Shown: positions 51,342-59,871 of the stretch, one piece after another
How the letters are laid out: every line of letters begins with the position of its first letter
Numbering within the stretch: the stretch's first letter is position 1
From: Bacillota bacterium
GTDB lineage: Bacteria > Bacillota > Dehalobacteriia > UBA4068 > UBA4997
Assembly: GCA_017397935.1 (NCBI GenBank)
Contig: JAFQHN010000002.1
Location: 1 to 64,000, forward strand
Reading direction: 5' to 3'
DNA length: 64,000 nucleotides
Translations under genes and position numbers: made by a program
The notes under the pieces: model-generated
Database searches by the model: none
What the model was told of the DNA's origin: nothing
What the model saw: only the letters and a program-made list of their open reading frames with translations

Positions 51342-52733
51342 CTATGCCCGCAGAAAAGCCTTATAGCCGCGGTAGGCTTCATAGATGTCGGCCTTGCTGG
51401 TAACCTCCCACGGGGCGTGCATACTCAGCACCGGCACGCCGCTGTCGATAACCTCCATGCCGTACAGCGCCAGAATATAAGCGATGGTGCCGCCGCCGCC
51501 CAAATCCACACGCCCCAGCTCCGCCGTCTGGAAGTGTACACCTGCTTCGTCCATCACCCGGCGCAGATAAGCCAGGTACTCGGCGTTGGCATCATTACTG
51601 CCGGATTTCCCCCGCGCACCGGTAAACTTATTAAACACCAAACCGTGCGAGAGATAAGCGATGTTTTTCTTCTCAAAGGCGGCCGCATAGGCAGGGTCAT
51701 AAGCCGAGCTGACATCAGAAGAAAGCATTCGGCTGTTGGCCAGCGCCCGCCGCAGGGTCAGCTCCGAATATTCACCGCAAAGAGCCAGCAGCTCGGCCAC
51801 AGTATTTTCAAAAAAGCGGGATTCCATGCCCGTGGCGCCCACGCTGCCAATTTCCTCTTTATCCATCAGCAGGCAGCAGGCGGTACGCTCAGCATCCTCC
51901 ACCTCCAACATCGCCCGCAAAGATGTATAGGCGCAGGAACGGTCATCCTGCCCATAACCCAAAATCATGCTGGCATCCAAACCGGCCTCACGCGCAGGCC
52001 CGGCCGGTACCGCCTCCAACTCGGCCGAGAGCAGATCCTCCTCCTCCAAGCCGTATTTCTGCTGCAAAATGTGCAGCATATTGGCCAGCACGGGGTTCTT
52101 CTTGGTCTCCTCCTTATCTGCCGAAACCAACGGAGAATTGCCGATGAGAATGTTCAAATCCTCGCCCTCCACCACACGGGCGCCCTTCTTCTCCAACTGG
52201 TTTTGTGCCAGATGAATCAGCAGATCAGTAACGCAGAAAACAGGGTCATCAGCGTCCTCACCAATCACAATGTCCACCGCCGTGCCGTCCTTCTTAACCA
52301 CCGTACCGTGCAGCGCCAGCGGTATGGCCACCCACTGATATTTTTTGATACCGCCGTAATAGTGCGTATCCAAAAAAGCCAGCTCGCCGTCCTCAAACAG
52401 GGGGTTTTGCTTAATATCCAGCCGCGGCGAATCTATATGCGCCCCCAAAATCTGCATACCGGCAGCAGGCCCCAGCTTGCCGATACGAAACAGCGCCACC
52501 GCCTTCTTCATGCACACGGCATAAACCTTATCTCCTGCCTGCAACTGCACGCCTTCGGCCGCCAGCTCTGCCATGTTACGGTAACCTGCGGCCTCAGCCT
52601 GCCGCACGATCTCCTTAACACACTCGCGCTCGGTCTTGCCCACGCTTAAAAACCGCCGATAATCCGCAGCCACACTTTCCAGCTCGGCCCGGGCCGCTTC
52701 ATCATAAAACTTAAAGCAATTTTCTCTCTCCAT
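51342..52733 (-). CDS. M18 family aminopeptidase
   Basis: This is a 463-residue cytosolic metallopeptidase. ATG 52733 follows GGGAG; an open extension has no site. Zinc-ligand regions are ILGAHIDSPRLD (His, Asp), DKEEIGSVGATG (Glu pair), DVSSAYDP and a late His in VLSMHAPWEV. GYGQDDRSCAYTSL is also typical. The enzyme removes N-terminal, often acidic, residues from peptides as a large dodecamer. It precedes spoIIID on the same strand and diverges from the Rrf2 gene. Confidence 0.93.
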   Translation of the reverse strand: MERENCFKFYDEAARAELESVAADYRRFLSVGKTERECVKEIVRQAEAAGYRNMAELAAEGVQLQAGDKVYAVCMKKAVALFRIGKLGPAAGMQILGAHIDSPRLDIKQNPLFEDGELAFLDTHYYGGIKKYQWVAIPLALHGTVVKKDGTAVDIVIGEDADDPVFCVTDLLIHLAQNQLEKKGARVVEGEDLNILIGNSPLVSADKEETKKNPVLANMLHILQQKYGLEEEDLLSAELEAVPAGPAREAGLDASMILGYGQDDRSCAYTSLRAMLEVEDAERTACCLLMDKEEIGSVGATGMESRFFENTVAELLALCGEYSELTLRRALANSRMLSSDVSSAYDPAYAAAFEKKNIAYLSHGLVFNKFTGARGKSGSNDANAEYLAYLRRVMDEAGVHFQTAELGRVDLGGGGTIAYILALYGMEVIDSGVPVLSMHAPWEVTSKADIYEAYRGYKAFLRA

Positions 52734-52783
52734 ATTATCTCTCTCCCGTTTTCTCAAAAATTATCTCCCAAAATTTGCCCCTC

Positions 52784-52812
52784 TTGAAAACCCAGTAAAT
52801 ATATGTTATTAT
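52784..52812 (+). promoter_or_regulatory. Promoter of the Rrf2-family gene
   Basis: TTGAAA (52784-52789) and TATTAT (52807-52812) lie 17 nt apart, with GAGGTG and ATG 52835 following. Confidence 0.75.
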
Positions 52813-52834
52813 TAGGCAAAGAGGTGAACCGCTT

Positions 52835-53272
52835 ATGAAAATTTCTACCAAAGGGCGTTATGCCCTGCGTATGCTGTTAGATTTGGCCGAGCGCCAGAAT
52901 GAGGGCTTTATCGCCCTGAAAGATATTGCCGCCCGGCAGGATATATCCAAAAAATACTTGGAGCAGATCGTTTCGGTGCTGAACAAATCCGATATGCTGC
53001 AAACCAACCGTGGTTTTCAGGGCGGCTATAAGCTGGCCAAAACTCCGGATAAATACACCGTGGGCAGTATTCTGCGGCTGACCGAAGGCAGCCTTGCCCC
53101 CGTGGCCTGCTTGGAGCACGAATCCCTCATCTGCACCCGCGGCGGCGGCTGTGCCACTCTGCCCATCTGGCAGGGGCTTAACCGCGTCATCAATGAGTAC
53201 CTTGACAGCATTACCTTGCAAGATATTCTGGATCAACAGCAGGAAATGTATAGCAACGACTACATCATCTGA
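52835..53272 (+). CDS. Rrf2 family transcriptional regulator (IscR/CymR-like)
   Basis: This is a 145-residue winged-helix regulator. The N-terminus MKISTKGRYALRMLLDLAE and the wing region GFQGGYKLAK are standard. Three cysteines near residues 92-106 (ACLEHESLICTRGGGCA) sit where IscR binds an iron-sulfur cluster, so it may sense Fe-S status; CymR-type members without cofactor are the alternative. The nearby cysK (opposite strand) and the nifS-nifU-mnmA line are likely targets. Tandem terminators lie downstream. Confidence 0.92.
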   Translation: MKISTKGRYALRMLLDLAERQNEGFIALKDIAARQDISKKYLEQIVSVLNKSDMLQTNRGFQGGYKLAKTPDKYTVGSILRLTEGSLAPVACLEHESLICTRGGGCATLPIWQGLNRVINEYLDSITLQDILDQQQEMYSNDYII

Positions 53273-53280
53273 TCTTTTGT

Positions 53281-53493
53281 ACCTTAGTAAGTTAGTGTTC
53301 GCACCAACTTTCAGTTTAAGATCACCGCACCCGTGTTTCTAATCAGGCACGGGTGTTTTTTTATACCCTAATCAGTCTGTGTTTTCGCTGACATTCAATT
53401 TAAGATAACCGCACCCGTGTTCTAATCAGGCACGGGTGTTTTTTTATACCTTAATCAGTTCGCTTTCCTGCCAACTTTCGGTATAAAATTTTT
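53281..53493 (+). repeat. Tandem repeat of a terminator-bearing unit (about 2.5 copies of 84 bp)
   Basis: Units 53281-53364 and 53365-53447 are about 84 and 83 bp and closely similar. A partial third unit starts at 53448. Units 1 and 2 each contain a CACCCGTG/CACGGGTG hairpin with a run of seven Ts (53328-53362 and 53412-53445). They act as serial terminators after the Rrf2 gene and separate it from the convergent cysK. Nothing else is seen in this 252-nt gap. Confidence 0.85.
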
Positions 53494-53524
53494 GCCCACA
53501 CACTTTTTACACATCACTATTTTT

Positions 53525-54451
53525 TTACTCAAACATGGGGGTCGATAAATAACGCTCACCGGTATCGGGCAGCAGCACCACAATCACCTTGCCGGCATTT
53601 TCGGGCCGCTTGGCCAGCTGGGCAGCCGCCCACAGCGCCGCCCCGGCCGAGATACCCACCAACAGGCCCTCACTCTTGGCCAGCGCACCACCAAAGGCAA
53701 ACGCGTCCTCATTCTCCACCGCAATAATTTCATCATAAATTTCGGTGTTCAGCGTGTTCGGCACAAACCCCGCGCCAATGCCCTGCAATTTGTGCATACC
53801 TGCCCGCCCCTGGGATAATACCGGGGAACCTGCCGGCTCCACCGCCACCACCTTTACCTGGGGGTTTTGCTGCTTTAAGTACGCCCCGACGCCGGAAAGC
53901 GTTCCGCCTGTTCCCACACCGGCCACAAAAATATCCACCTTGCCCTCGGTCTGCTGCCAAATCTCAGGGCCGGTGCTGTCAAAATGTGCCGCCGGGTTGG
54001 CCGGGTTTTCAAACTGGCTGGGGATAAAGCTGCCGGGAATTGCTGCCGCCAGCTCCTCCGCCTTGGCAATCGCACCCTTCATGCCCTTGGCACCGTCGGT
54101 CAGCACCACCTCGGCACCGTAAGCCTTCAACAGATTACGGCGCTCAATGCTCATGGTTTCGGGCATCGTCAGGATAATTTTATACCCCCGTGCAGCCGCC
54201 ACCGCCGCCAGACCAATGCCCGTGTTGCCGCTGGTCGGCTCGATGATCACCGCACCGGGGCCAATCAACCCCCGCCGCTCGGCGTCATCCAGCATCGCCT
54301 TGCCCACGCGGTCCTTCACGCTGCCGGCAGGATTAAAAAATTCCAGTTTGCCCAGCACCATGGCCGGCAAATCATACTGCTTCTCAAAATTCGTAAGCTC
54401 CATCAAGGGGGTATTGCCAATTAAATCGGTAATCGTTCTGGCCCAGGCCAT
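53525..54451 (-). CDS. cysK: Cysteine synthase (O-acetylserine sulfhydrylase)
   Basis: This is a 308-residue pyridoxal-phosphate enzyme forming cysteine from O-acetylserine and sulfide. AAGGAGAGG precedes ATG 54451. The cofactor lysine is in [14 protein letters not shown] (about residue 46). [11 protein letters not shown], the phosphate-loop [10 protein letters not shown], and [11 protein letters not shown] are intact. It is a single-gene unit, convergent with the Rrf2 gene and divergent from nifS. Control by the Rrf2 regulator is plausible but not shown. Confidence 0.96.
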   Translation of the reverse strand: MAWARTITDLIGNTPLMELTNFEKQYDLPAMVLGKLEFFNPAGSVKDRVGKAMLDDAERRGLIGPGAVIIEPTSGNTGIGLAAVAAARGYKIILTMPETMSIERRNLLKAYGAEVVLTDGAKGMKGAIAKAEELAAAIPGSFIPSQFENPANPAAHFDSTGPEIWQQTEGKVDIFVAGVGTGGTLSGVGAYLKQQNPQVKVVAVEPAGSPVLSQGRAGMHKLQGIGAGFVPNTLNTEIYDEIIAVENEDAFAFGGALAKSEGLLVGISAGAALWAAAQLAKRPENAGKVIVVLLPDTGERYLSTPMFE

Positions 54452-54648
54452 ACATATCCTCTCCTTTTATATATGCTTATTATATACGCTGGTATATGCG
54501 GCGGTTTTTGCAGCAAACCTGCATAATTGGCGGCAGATTTCCATATAATTACCCCGCAAACCTATCCGTTTTATAGGCTTTATTATAACATCAGGCCGCC
54601 CCTGTGTCAACCACCGTCCGCCCACGGCATAAATAGCCGCCAAAGCTA

Positions 54649-54677
54649 TTGACAAAGCGGCTGTTTGTGTGTAGAAT
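54649..54677 (+). promoter_or_regulatory. Promoter of the nifS-nifU-HD-mnmA line
   Basis: TTGACA (54649-54654) and TAGAAT (54672-54677) are 17 nt apart. About 100 nt of untranslated leader follow before nifS. An AT-rich stretch just downstream (54682-54708) could be an Rrf2 operator, but I see no clean dyad. The remainder of the 54452-54778 gap has no gene. Confidence 0.75.
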
Positions 54678-54778
54678 AAAAATTAGATAGCATACTAAAT
54701 ACCTATGTTTTGTCAGTTTGCGGCGAAGTTTAGGTTTTGCTTAATTTATATTATGATATATTATTAAGGAGAATATCC

Positions 54779-55987
54779 ATGCTGAATAACCAAGAAACCC
54801 CTGTTATCTATGTTGATAACTCCGCCACCACCAGGATGAGCCAAACCGCGGTGGCGGCCATGCTGCCGTATATGGACAAGCTTTACGGCAATCCGTCCAG
54901 CCTGCACAGCGTGGGCCAGCAAGCCGCCGAGTGTCTGGCCGAGGCCCGTGCCACTATTGCCGGGCTGCTGGATTGCACACCGGCCGAGATTTACTTTACC
55001 TCGGGCGGCAGCGAGTCCGACAATCAGGCCATTTTAAGCGCCGCCGCCATTGGTGAGCGCAAAGGCAAAAAACACATTATTTCCACGGCCATCGAGCATC
55101 ACGCCGTGCTGCATACGCTGAAAAAGCTGCAAAAACGCGGCTTTGAGGTCACCCTGCTGGATGTAAGCGCCGAGGGCATGGTAACTGCCGGGCAGGTAGC
55201 CGACGCCATCCGCCCCGATACCTGCCTGGTATCGGTAATGTTTGCCAACAATGAGATTGGCACCGTCCAGCCGATTGCCGAGATTGGTGCTGTCTGCAAG
55301 GAAAAAGGCGTTTTGTTCCACACCGACGCAGTACAGGCCGTGGGCCATGTTCCGGTTTCCGTCAAGGCTGCCCAGGCAGATTTTCTGGCACTCTCCGCCC
55401 ATAAATTCCACGGCCCCAAGGGCATCGGCGTGCTTTATGCCAGAAAAGGCCTGCCGCTGGTCAATCTTATCGAGGGTGGCGCACAGGAGCGCGGCAAGCG
55501 TGCCGGCACCGAGAACATCCCTGCCATTATGGGTATGGCCGCTGCAATGAAAGAGGCCTGCGAGAATCTTGAAGCCAATATGGCCAAAATGCAGGCTCTG
55601 CGTGACCGTCTGATTGAAGGTCTCTCCGTTATCCCCCACAGCACGCTTAACGGCCACCCCGAAAAGCGCCTGCCCAACAATGTGCATTTCTGTTTTGAGG
55701 GCATCGAGGGTGAATCTCTGCTGCTGCTGCTGGATGACAAGGGCATCTGTGCTTCGTCCGGCTCGGCCTGCACCTCCGGCTCTCTGGACCCCAGCCATGT
55801 TCTGCTGGCCATCGGCCGCCCGCATGAGGTAGCACACGGCTCTCTGCGTTTATCCCTCTCCGAGGAAAATACCCCCGAAGAAATTGAATATATCATCAAG
55901 GCCGTACCGGAGGTCGTAAATTATCTGCGGCAGATTTCTCCGATTTGGCACGACTTACAGGAAGGAAAGAAAGATCATGTTATATAG
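54779..55987 (+). CDS. nifS: Cysteine desulfurase (NifS/IscS)
   Basis: This is a 402-residue fold-type I pyridoxal-phosphate enzyme that takes sulfur from cysteine for Fe-S clusters and tRNA thiolation. ATG 54779 follows AAGGAG. YVDNSATTRMS, the cofactor lysine in ALSAHKFHGPKG (about residue 208), and the persulfide cysteine in GSACTSGSLDPSHV (about 332) are intact. The long catalytic loop is of IscS/NifS type. Its end overlaps nifU by 11 bases. MnmA, two genes on, is a direct sulfur acceptor pathway member. Confidence 0.95.
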   Translation: MLNNQETPVIYVDNSATTRMSQTAVAAMLPYMDKLYGNPSSLHSVGQQAAECLAEARATIAGLLDCTPAEIYFTSGGSESDNQAILSAAAIGERKGKKHIISTAIEHHAVLHTLKKLQKRGFEVTLLDVSAEGMVTAGQVADAIRPDTCLVSVMFANNEIGTVQPIAEIGAVCKEKGVLFHTDAVQAVGHVPVSVKAAQADFLALSAHKFHGPKGIGVLYARKGLPLVNLIEGGAQERGKRAGTENIPAIMGMAAAMKEACENLEANMAKMQALRDRLIEGLSVIPHSTLNGHPEKRLPNNVHFCFEGIEGESLLLLLDDKGICASSGSACTSGSLDPSHVLLAIGRPHEVAHGSLRLSLSEENTPEEIEYIIKAVPEVVNYLRQISPIWHDLQEGKKDHVI

Positions 55988-56414
55988 CGAGAAAGTAATG
56001 GACCACTTCAAAAATCCCCGCAACCTGGGCACCATGGATAACCCCGACGCCGTAGGTGAAGTCGGCAACGCCAAATGCGGTGATATTATGCGTATTTACC
56101 TGAAAATTGACGGCGACATCATCAGCGATGTCAAATTCATCACCTTTGGCTGCGGCTCCGCTATCGCCGCCAGCTCCATGGCCACCGAGATGATCAAAGG
56201 CAAACCTATCTCCGAGGCGTTGCAGCTCAGCAACAAGGCCGTGGTAGAGGCTCTGGACGGTCTGCCGGCACATAAGGTGCATTGTTCGGTGCTGGCCGAG
56301 GAAGCCGTAAAAGCCGCCGTCAAAGATTACTATGACAAAAACGGTATCAGCTATGACGCCGCCCAGTTTGCCGAATGTGAGGGCGGCTGCGCCCATTGTG
56401 GTGACCACGAATAA
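55977..56414 (+). CDS. nifU: Fe-S cluster scaffold protein NifU/IscU type
   Basis: This is a 145-residue scaffold on which Fe-S clusters are built with sulfur from NifS. The three conserved cysteines are in GNAKCGD, TFGCGSA and VHCSVLAEE. YSEKVMDHFKNPRNLG is the standard start. The C-terminus carries an extra cysteine cluster (CEGGCAHC), as in many clostridial proteins. It lacks the C-terminal Nfu domain of full-length NifU. The start overlaps nifS by 11 bases, so they are coupled. Confidence 0.95.
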   Translation: MLYSEKVMDHFKNPRNLGTMDNPDAVGEVGNAKCGDIMRIYLKIDGDIISDVKFITFGCGSAIAASSMATEMIKGKPISEALQLSNKAVVEALDGLPAHKVHCSVLAEEAVKAAVKDYYDKNGISYDAAQFAECEGGCAHCGDHE

Positions 56415-56446
56415 AAACCAATCCAACTAAAAGTGAGGGTTAAATT

Positions 56447-57028
56447 ATGACTATGCCCACCAATATACCCAACCGGGAGGCCGCCTGGCAGCTGCTTACC
56501 GCTTATAATCAGGACACTTTTCATCTGCGCCACGCCGTAACGGTGGAGGGTGTTATGCGTTACTTTGCCAATGAGCTTGGTTACGCCGAGGATGCCGATT
56601 TCTGGGCCACCGTCGGCCTGCTGCATGACCTTGATTTTGAGCAGTACCCCGAGCAGCATTGTATCAAAACCGCCGAGATGCTTAAAGAAAACAATTACCC
56701 CGATGAGTTTATTCATGCTGTGGTATCGCACGGCTGGGGGCATTGTGTGGATGTTAAGCCTGAGTTGGAGATGGAGAAGGTACTTTACGCCATTGATGAG
56801 CTTACCGGTCTGATTGGCGCGGTGGCTTTAATGCGCCCGTCCAAAAGCGTGCAGGATATGGAGCTGAAATCCGTAAAGAAGAAGTTCAAAACCCCGGCCT
56901 TTGCCGCTGGCTGCTCGCGTGATGTTATCCAGGCCGGTGCCGATATGCTGGGCTGGCCGCTGGACGAACTTATCTCCCGCACCATTTTGGCTATGCGCTC
57001 CTGCGAGGATGCTTACAGCAAGTTCTAA
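56447..57028 (+). CDS. HD-domain hydrolase
   Basis: This is a 193-residue protein with a metal-dependent HD phosphohydrolase domain: HLRHAVTVEGVM (His), LLHDLDFEQYP (His-Asp) and VSHGWGHC (further His). The substrate is unknown; such small HD proteins act on nucleotides or related phosphates. The gene sits between nifU and mnmA with short gaps (32 and 42 nt), so it is part of the sulfur-transfer operon, though no link to that chemistry is evident in its sequence. Confidence 0.9.
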   Translation: MTMPTNIPNREAAWQLLTAYNQDTFHLRHAVTVEGVMRYFANELGYAEDADFWATVGLLHDLDFEQYPEQHCIKTAEMLKENNYPDEFIHAVVSHGWGHCVDVKPELEMEKVLYAIDELTGLIGAVALMRPSKSVQDMELKSVKKKFKTPAFAAGCSRDVIQAGADMLGWPLDELISRTILAMRSCEDAYSKF

Positions 57029-57070
57029 TCCCTCTCACCCATCCTTTACATAAATTAAGGAGAATTTAAT

Positions 57071-58120
57071 ATGAGCAAAAAAGCGCTCATCGCCATGAGT
57101 GGCGGCGTTGATTCCGGCGTCGCCGCTTATTTAATCAAGCAGCAGGGCTATGATTGCCTGGGCTGCACCATGCTGCTGCACCAAAACCGGGATGCCGCCT
57201 GTTCCACCACCGATGATGCGGCCGATGCCAAAGCGGTGGCCGACCGTCTGCAAATCCCTCACCACACCTATGATTTCAGCGCGGATTTTCGGGATAAGGT
57301 CATCAACAATTTTGTCTGCTGCTATGAATTCGGCCTAACCCCCAACCCCTGCATAGAGTGCAACCGCCACTTAAAGTTTGCCCGTCTGTTCGCTCAGGGG
57401 CAGGCTTTGGGCTGTGATTACATCATCACCGGCCATTACGCACGCATTACACGCCACGCCGGCCGTTTTGTGCTGCAAAAAGCCGTGGATGAGAGCAAAG
57501 ACCAGACTTATGTGCTGTACTCGCTGACTCAGGAGCAGTTGGCGCACACCCTGCTGCCGCTGGGCACATTAAGCAAGGCAGAGGTGCGTGATTTGGCCGC
57601 ACAGCAAGGTTTCATCAACGCCCACAAGGCCGAGAGCCAGGACATCTGCTTTGTGCCCGACGGCAAATATGCTGAATTCATCGAGCGCTATACCGGCAAA
57701 ACCTATCCCGCCGGCGATTTTATAGACTCCCAGGGCCGCAAGCTGGGCCGGCATCAAGGCATCATCCGTTACACCGTGGGCCAGCGGCGGGGCCTTGGCC
57801 TGGCCATGGGGCAGCCGGTTTATGTTGCCGCCATCAACCCTGCCGATAACACCGTTACCGTCGGCCCGGACGAGGAGCTGTATTGCAGCCGCCTTACCGC
57901 GCACTGTATCAACCTGATGGCGTTGGAGAAAATAAGCCAGCCTTTACGCCTGCAAGCCAAAATCCGTTATAATCAAAAGGCTCAATGGGCCACCGTACAG
58001 CAAACTGCCGATGACGAACTGCTGGTGGAATTCGACCAACCCCAGCGCGCCATCGCCCGCGGACAAGCCGTGGTGCTGTATGACGGCGACATTGTGGTGG
58101 GCGGCGGCCGCATTGATTAA
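57071..58120 (+). CDS. mnmA: tRNA-specific 2-thiouridylase MnmA
   Basis: This is a 349-residue enzyme that puts sulfur on uridine 34 of Lys, Glu and Gln tRNAs. AAGGAG precedes ATG 57071. The ATP loop AMSGGVDSGVAAYL is intact, and the two catalytic cysteines are in NPCIECNRHLKF (about 97) and AESQDICFVPDG (about 193). DESKDQTYVLYSL and GQRRGLG are further signatures. It is last in the nifS operon, which supplies its sulfur, and ends at a strong terminator. Confidence 0.96.
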   Translation: MSKKALIAMSGGVDSGVAAYLIKQQGYDCLGCTMLLHQNRDAACSTTDDAADAKAVADRLQIPHHTYDFSADFRDKVINNFVCCYEFGLTPNPCIECNRHLKFARLFAQGQALGCDYIITGHYARITRHAGRFVLQKAVDESKDQTYVLYSLTQEQLAHTLLPLGTLSKAEVRDLAAQQGFINAHKAESQDICFVPDGKYAEFIERYTGKTYPAGDFIDSQGRKLGRHQGIIRYTVGQRRGLGLAMGQPVYVAAINPADNTVTVGPDEELYCSRLTAHCINLMALEKISQPLRLQAKIRYNQKAQWATVQQTADDELLVEFDQPQRAIARGQAVVLYDGDIVVGGGRID

Positions 58121-58141
58121 AAATTTCCATACAAAAAAAAC

Positions 58142-58179
58142 AAAGAGAAACCACTTTTTAACTGCGGTTTCTCTTTTTT
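58142..58179. terminator. Bidirectional terminator between mnmA and spoVT
   Basis: AAAGAGAAACC-C and G-GGTTTCTCTTT pair with T-runs on both strands between the convergent genes. Confidence 0.85.
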
Positions 58180-58185
58180 GTGTTT

Positions 58186-58728
58186 TTAATTTGACAACTG
58201 CCGCCCCAAAAATCCGGCCACCGTCTGTGCCAGCTTATATTCCACCTCGCCGCTTTGCGGTGCCTCCGATTCGCTGAGGAAAATCACGCCGCCCAGCACA
58301 TCACCCTCGGCAATAATCGGGGCTGCCAACGCCAGCTTATATTTATCATCACCGGCAGTCACCGGCATCAGCTTCCCCCCCGGCTGATACTGGTAAATCT
58401 GCCTGTCCTCCATCAACCGCTCCAACTCGCTGCTGATACGCTTCTCATTCAGATCCCGGCCGGGCGCACCTGATACCGCAATAATCGAATCTCTGTCCGC
58501 CACCGCCGAGATATAACCGGTGGTGCGGTTCAGCGTCTCACACATATTGCCGGCAAAATCGGTAAACTCACCCATCGGTGAATATTTCTTAAAAATAACC
58601 TCGCCGTCCTTCGCCGTAAAAATCTCCAACGGGTCACCCTCGCGGATATGCATAGTTCTGCGGATTTCTTTGGGTATAACAATGCGGCCAAGGTCATCTA
58701 TACGGCGTACAATGCCTGTTGCTTTCAT
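58186..58728 (-). CDS. spoVT: Stage V sporulation protein T
   Basis: This is a 180-residue regulator. ATG 58728 follows GGAG. The N-terminal AbrB-type swapped-hairpin domain (MKATGIVRRIDDLGRIVIPK, EIRRTMHIREGDPLEIF) is followed by a GAF-like domain (residues about 55-180). SpoVT tunes sigma-G-dependent genes in the forespore. In B. subtilis it lies between mfd and yabM near pth, and pth is about 5 kb away here, so gene order is partly kept. Confidence 0.95.
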   Translation of the reverse strand: MKATGIVRRIDDLGRIVIPKEIRRTMHIREGDPLEIFTAKDGEVIFKKYSPMGEFTDFAGNMCETLNRTTGYISAVADRDSIIAVSGAPGRDLNEKRISSELERLMEDRQIYQYQPGGKLMPVTAGDDKYKLALAAPIIAEGDVLGGVIFLSESEAPQSGEVEYKLAQTVAGFLGRQLSN

Positions 58729-58883
58729 GGTCAAGCTCTCCTTTTTTCACAAATTACCCTGCAAAGGTTAGTCTTTGCAAAGGCTGACATTTTATGCAAA
58801 CAAGCACAACAATATTATAGAAATCCGCCCGCGTTTCGGGTATAATAAAATCAGTTAAAATTTGTGAATCAGGAGGACAAGCT

Positions 58884-59192
58884 ATGTCTGTTATCAATAT
58901 TACCGATGAAATTTTTGCCGATGAAGTGCTTGCTTACAACGGCACCGTGCTGCTGGATTTCTGGGGCAACAGCTGTTGCAGCTGCCGGCGCACCACTCCG
59001 ATAATCCATGCGATTGCCGCTGAGCGGCCCGACATCAAGGTCGGCATGGCCAATGTCAGCGAGCAAATGGGCCTGGCTTATCATTTTGATGTTATGCAGC
59101 TGCCCACCATTCTGGTCATCAAAAACGGGCAAGAGGTCAATCGCACCAGCGGCAGCAAATCCAAAGAATTTATCCTGTCCATGCTGGGATAG
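58884..59192 (+). CDS. Thioredoxin-like protein with variant active site
   Basis: This is a 102-residue thioredoxin fold. AGGAGG precedes ATG 58884. The active site normally reads WCGPC; here LLDFWGNSCCSCRR gives SCCSC, so the two redox cysteines keep CxxC spacing but an extra cysteine lies between them. The cis-proline loop VMQLPTILVI and the final helix are normal. A TATAAT is present at 58841-58846 but without a clear -35. It probably acts as a disulfide reductase. The altered site suggests a special partner or metal or cluster binding. Confidence 0.88.
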   Translation: MSVINITDEIFADEVLAYNGTVLLDFWGNSCCSCRRTTPIIHAIAAERPDIKVGMANVSEQMGLAYHFDVMQLPTILVIKNGQEVNRTSGSKSKEFILSMLG

Positions 59193-59206
59193 AGCCGCCG
59201 TAAAAC

Positions 59207-59731
59207 TCAACCCAAATATTTTTCCAGGCACACCAACCGCACATCGGGTATACCGTTAAATACGCACGATACCACCCCGATTTCCTCATACCCCAGCAAC
59301 CGATACAAATTTCGTGCCACGGTGTTCAATTCGTTGGTATCCATCCGCAGAACGGTACAGCCGTGCTGCTTTGCGTAATCCTCATAGAAGGCGACAAATT
59401 TCCGCCCGTAACCTTTGCCCTTTTCCAGCGGTTCCACCGCCAGACAATGCAGCACCATAACTTCGCGGTCTGCTGCCTTATGCCTCCACGCAGCCTCCGC
59501 ATATTCTCTGACCTGAATCTGGTTTATCACCGCTGCCGCCACAATTTTACCGCAGTCTGACATAACAAACAGATCACCGCGGTCTAATGCCGCCTCCGCC
59601 GTTTCTCGGGTGGGGTAAATGTTGCGGAGCCAGCCGGTCGTGGTCAGTCCCTGTTCTTCTCCGTCGTGGATATGCCCATATATTTTTTCAATACTGTCCA
59701 GATCCGCCTTCCGGGCCTTTAACACTTCCAT
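59207..59731 (-). CDS. GNAT family N-acetyltransferase
   Basis: This is a 174-residue GNAT protein. ATG 59731 follows AGAGGT. Motif A is VLHCLAVEPLEKGKGYGRKF (acetyl-CoA pyrophosphate loop QxxGxG variant GKGYG, about residue 108), followed by LRMDTNELNTVARNLYRLLGYEEIG in two pieces, the typical motif B. The substrate is unknown. It converges on the thioredoxin-like gene with only 14 nt between stops and no terminator there. Confidence 0.88.
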   Translation of the reverse strand: MEVLKARKADLDSIEKIYGHIHDGEEQGLTTTGWLRNIYPTRETAEAALDRGDLFVMSDCGKIVAAAVINQIQVREYAEAAWRHKAADREVMVLHCLAVEPLEKGKGYGRKFVAFYEDYAKQHGCTVLRMDTNELNTVARNLYRLLGYEEIGVVSCVFNGIPDVRLVCLEKYLG

Positions 59732-59774
59732 CACCAAATACCTCTTTTATAATTTTATATGCTTAATAACAGTT

Positions 59775-59813
59775 GATCCGGCCTACGGTTACAATCACAG
59801 GCCGGATCTTTTT
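59775..59813 (+). terminator. Rightward terminator upstream of the GNAT gene
   Basis: GATCCGGCCT and AGGCCGGATC form a perfect 10-bp stem followed by TTTTT in the rightward direction. No rightward gene ends here; the nearest is the thioredoxin-like gene at 59192. Confidence 0.75.
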
Positions 59814-59871
59814 GCATTTTTACATTTTTACATTGTTATAAGGTAAAACAATAAAATTTCAGAGAACTGTT

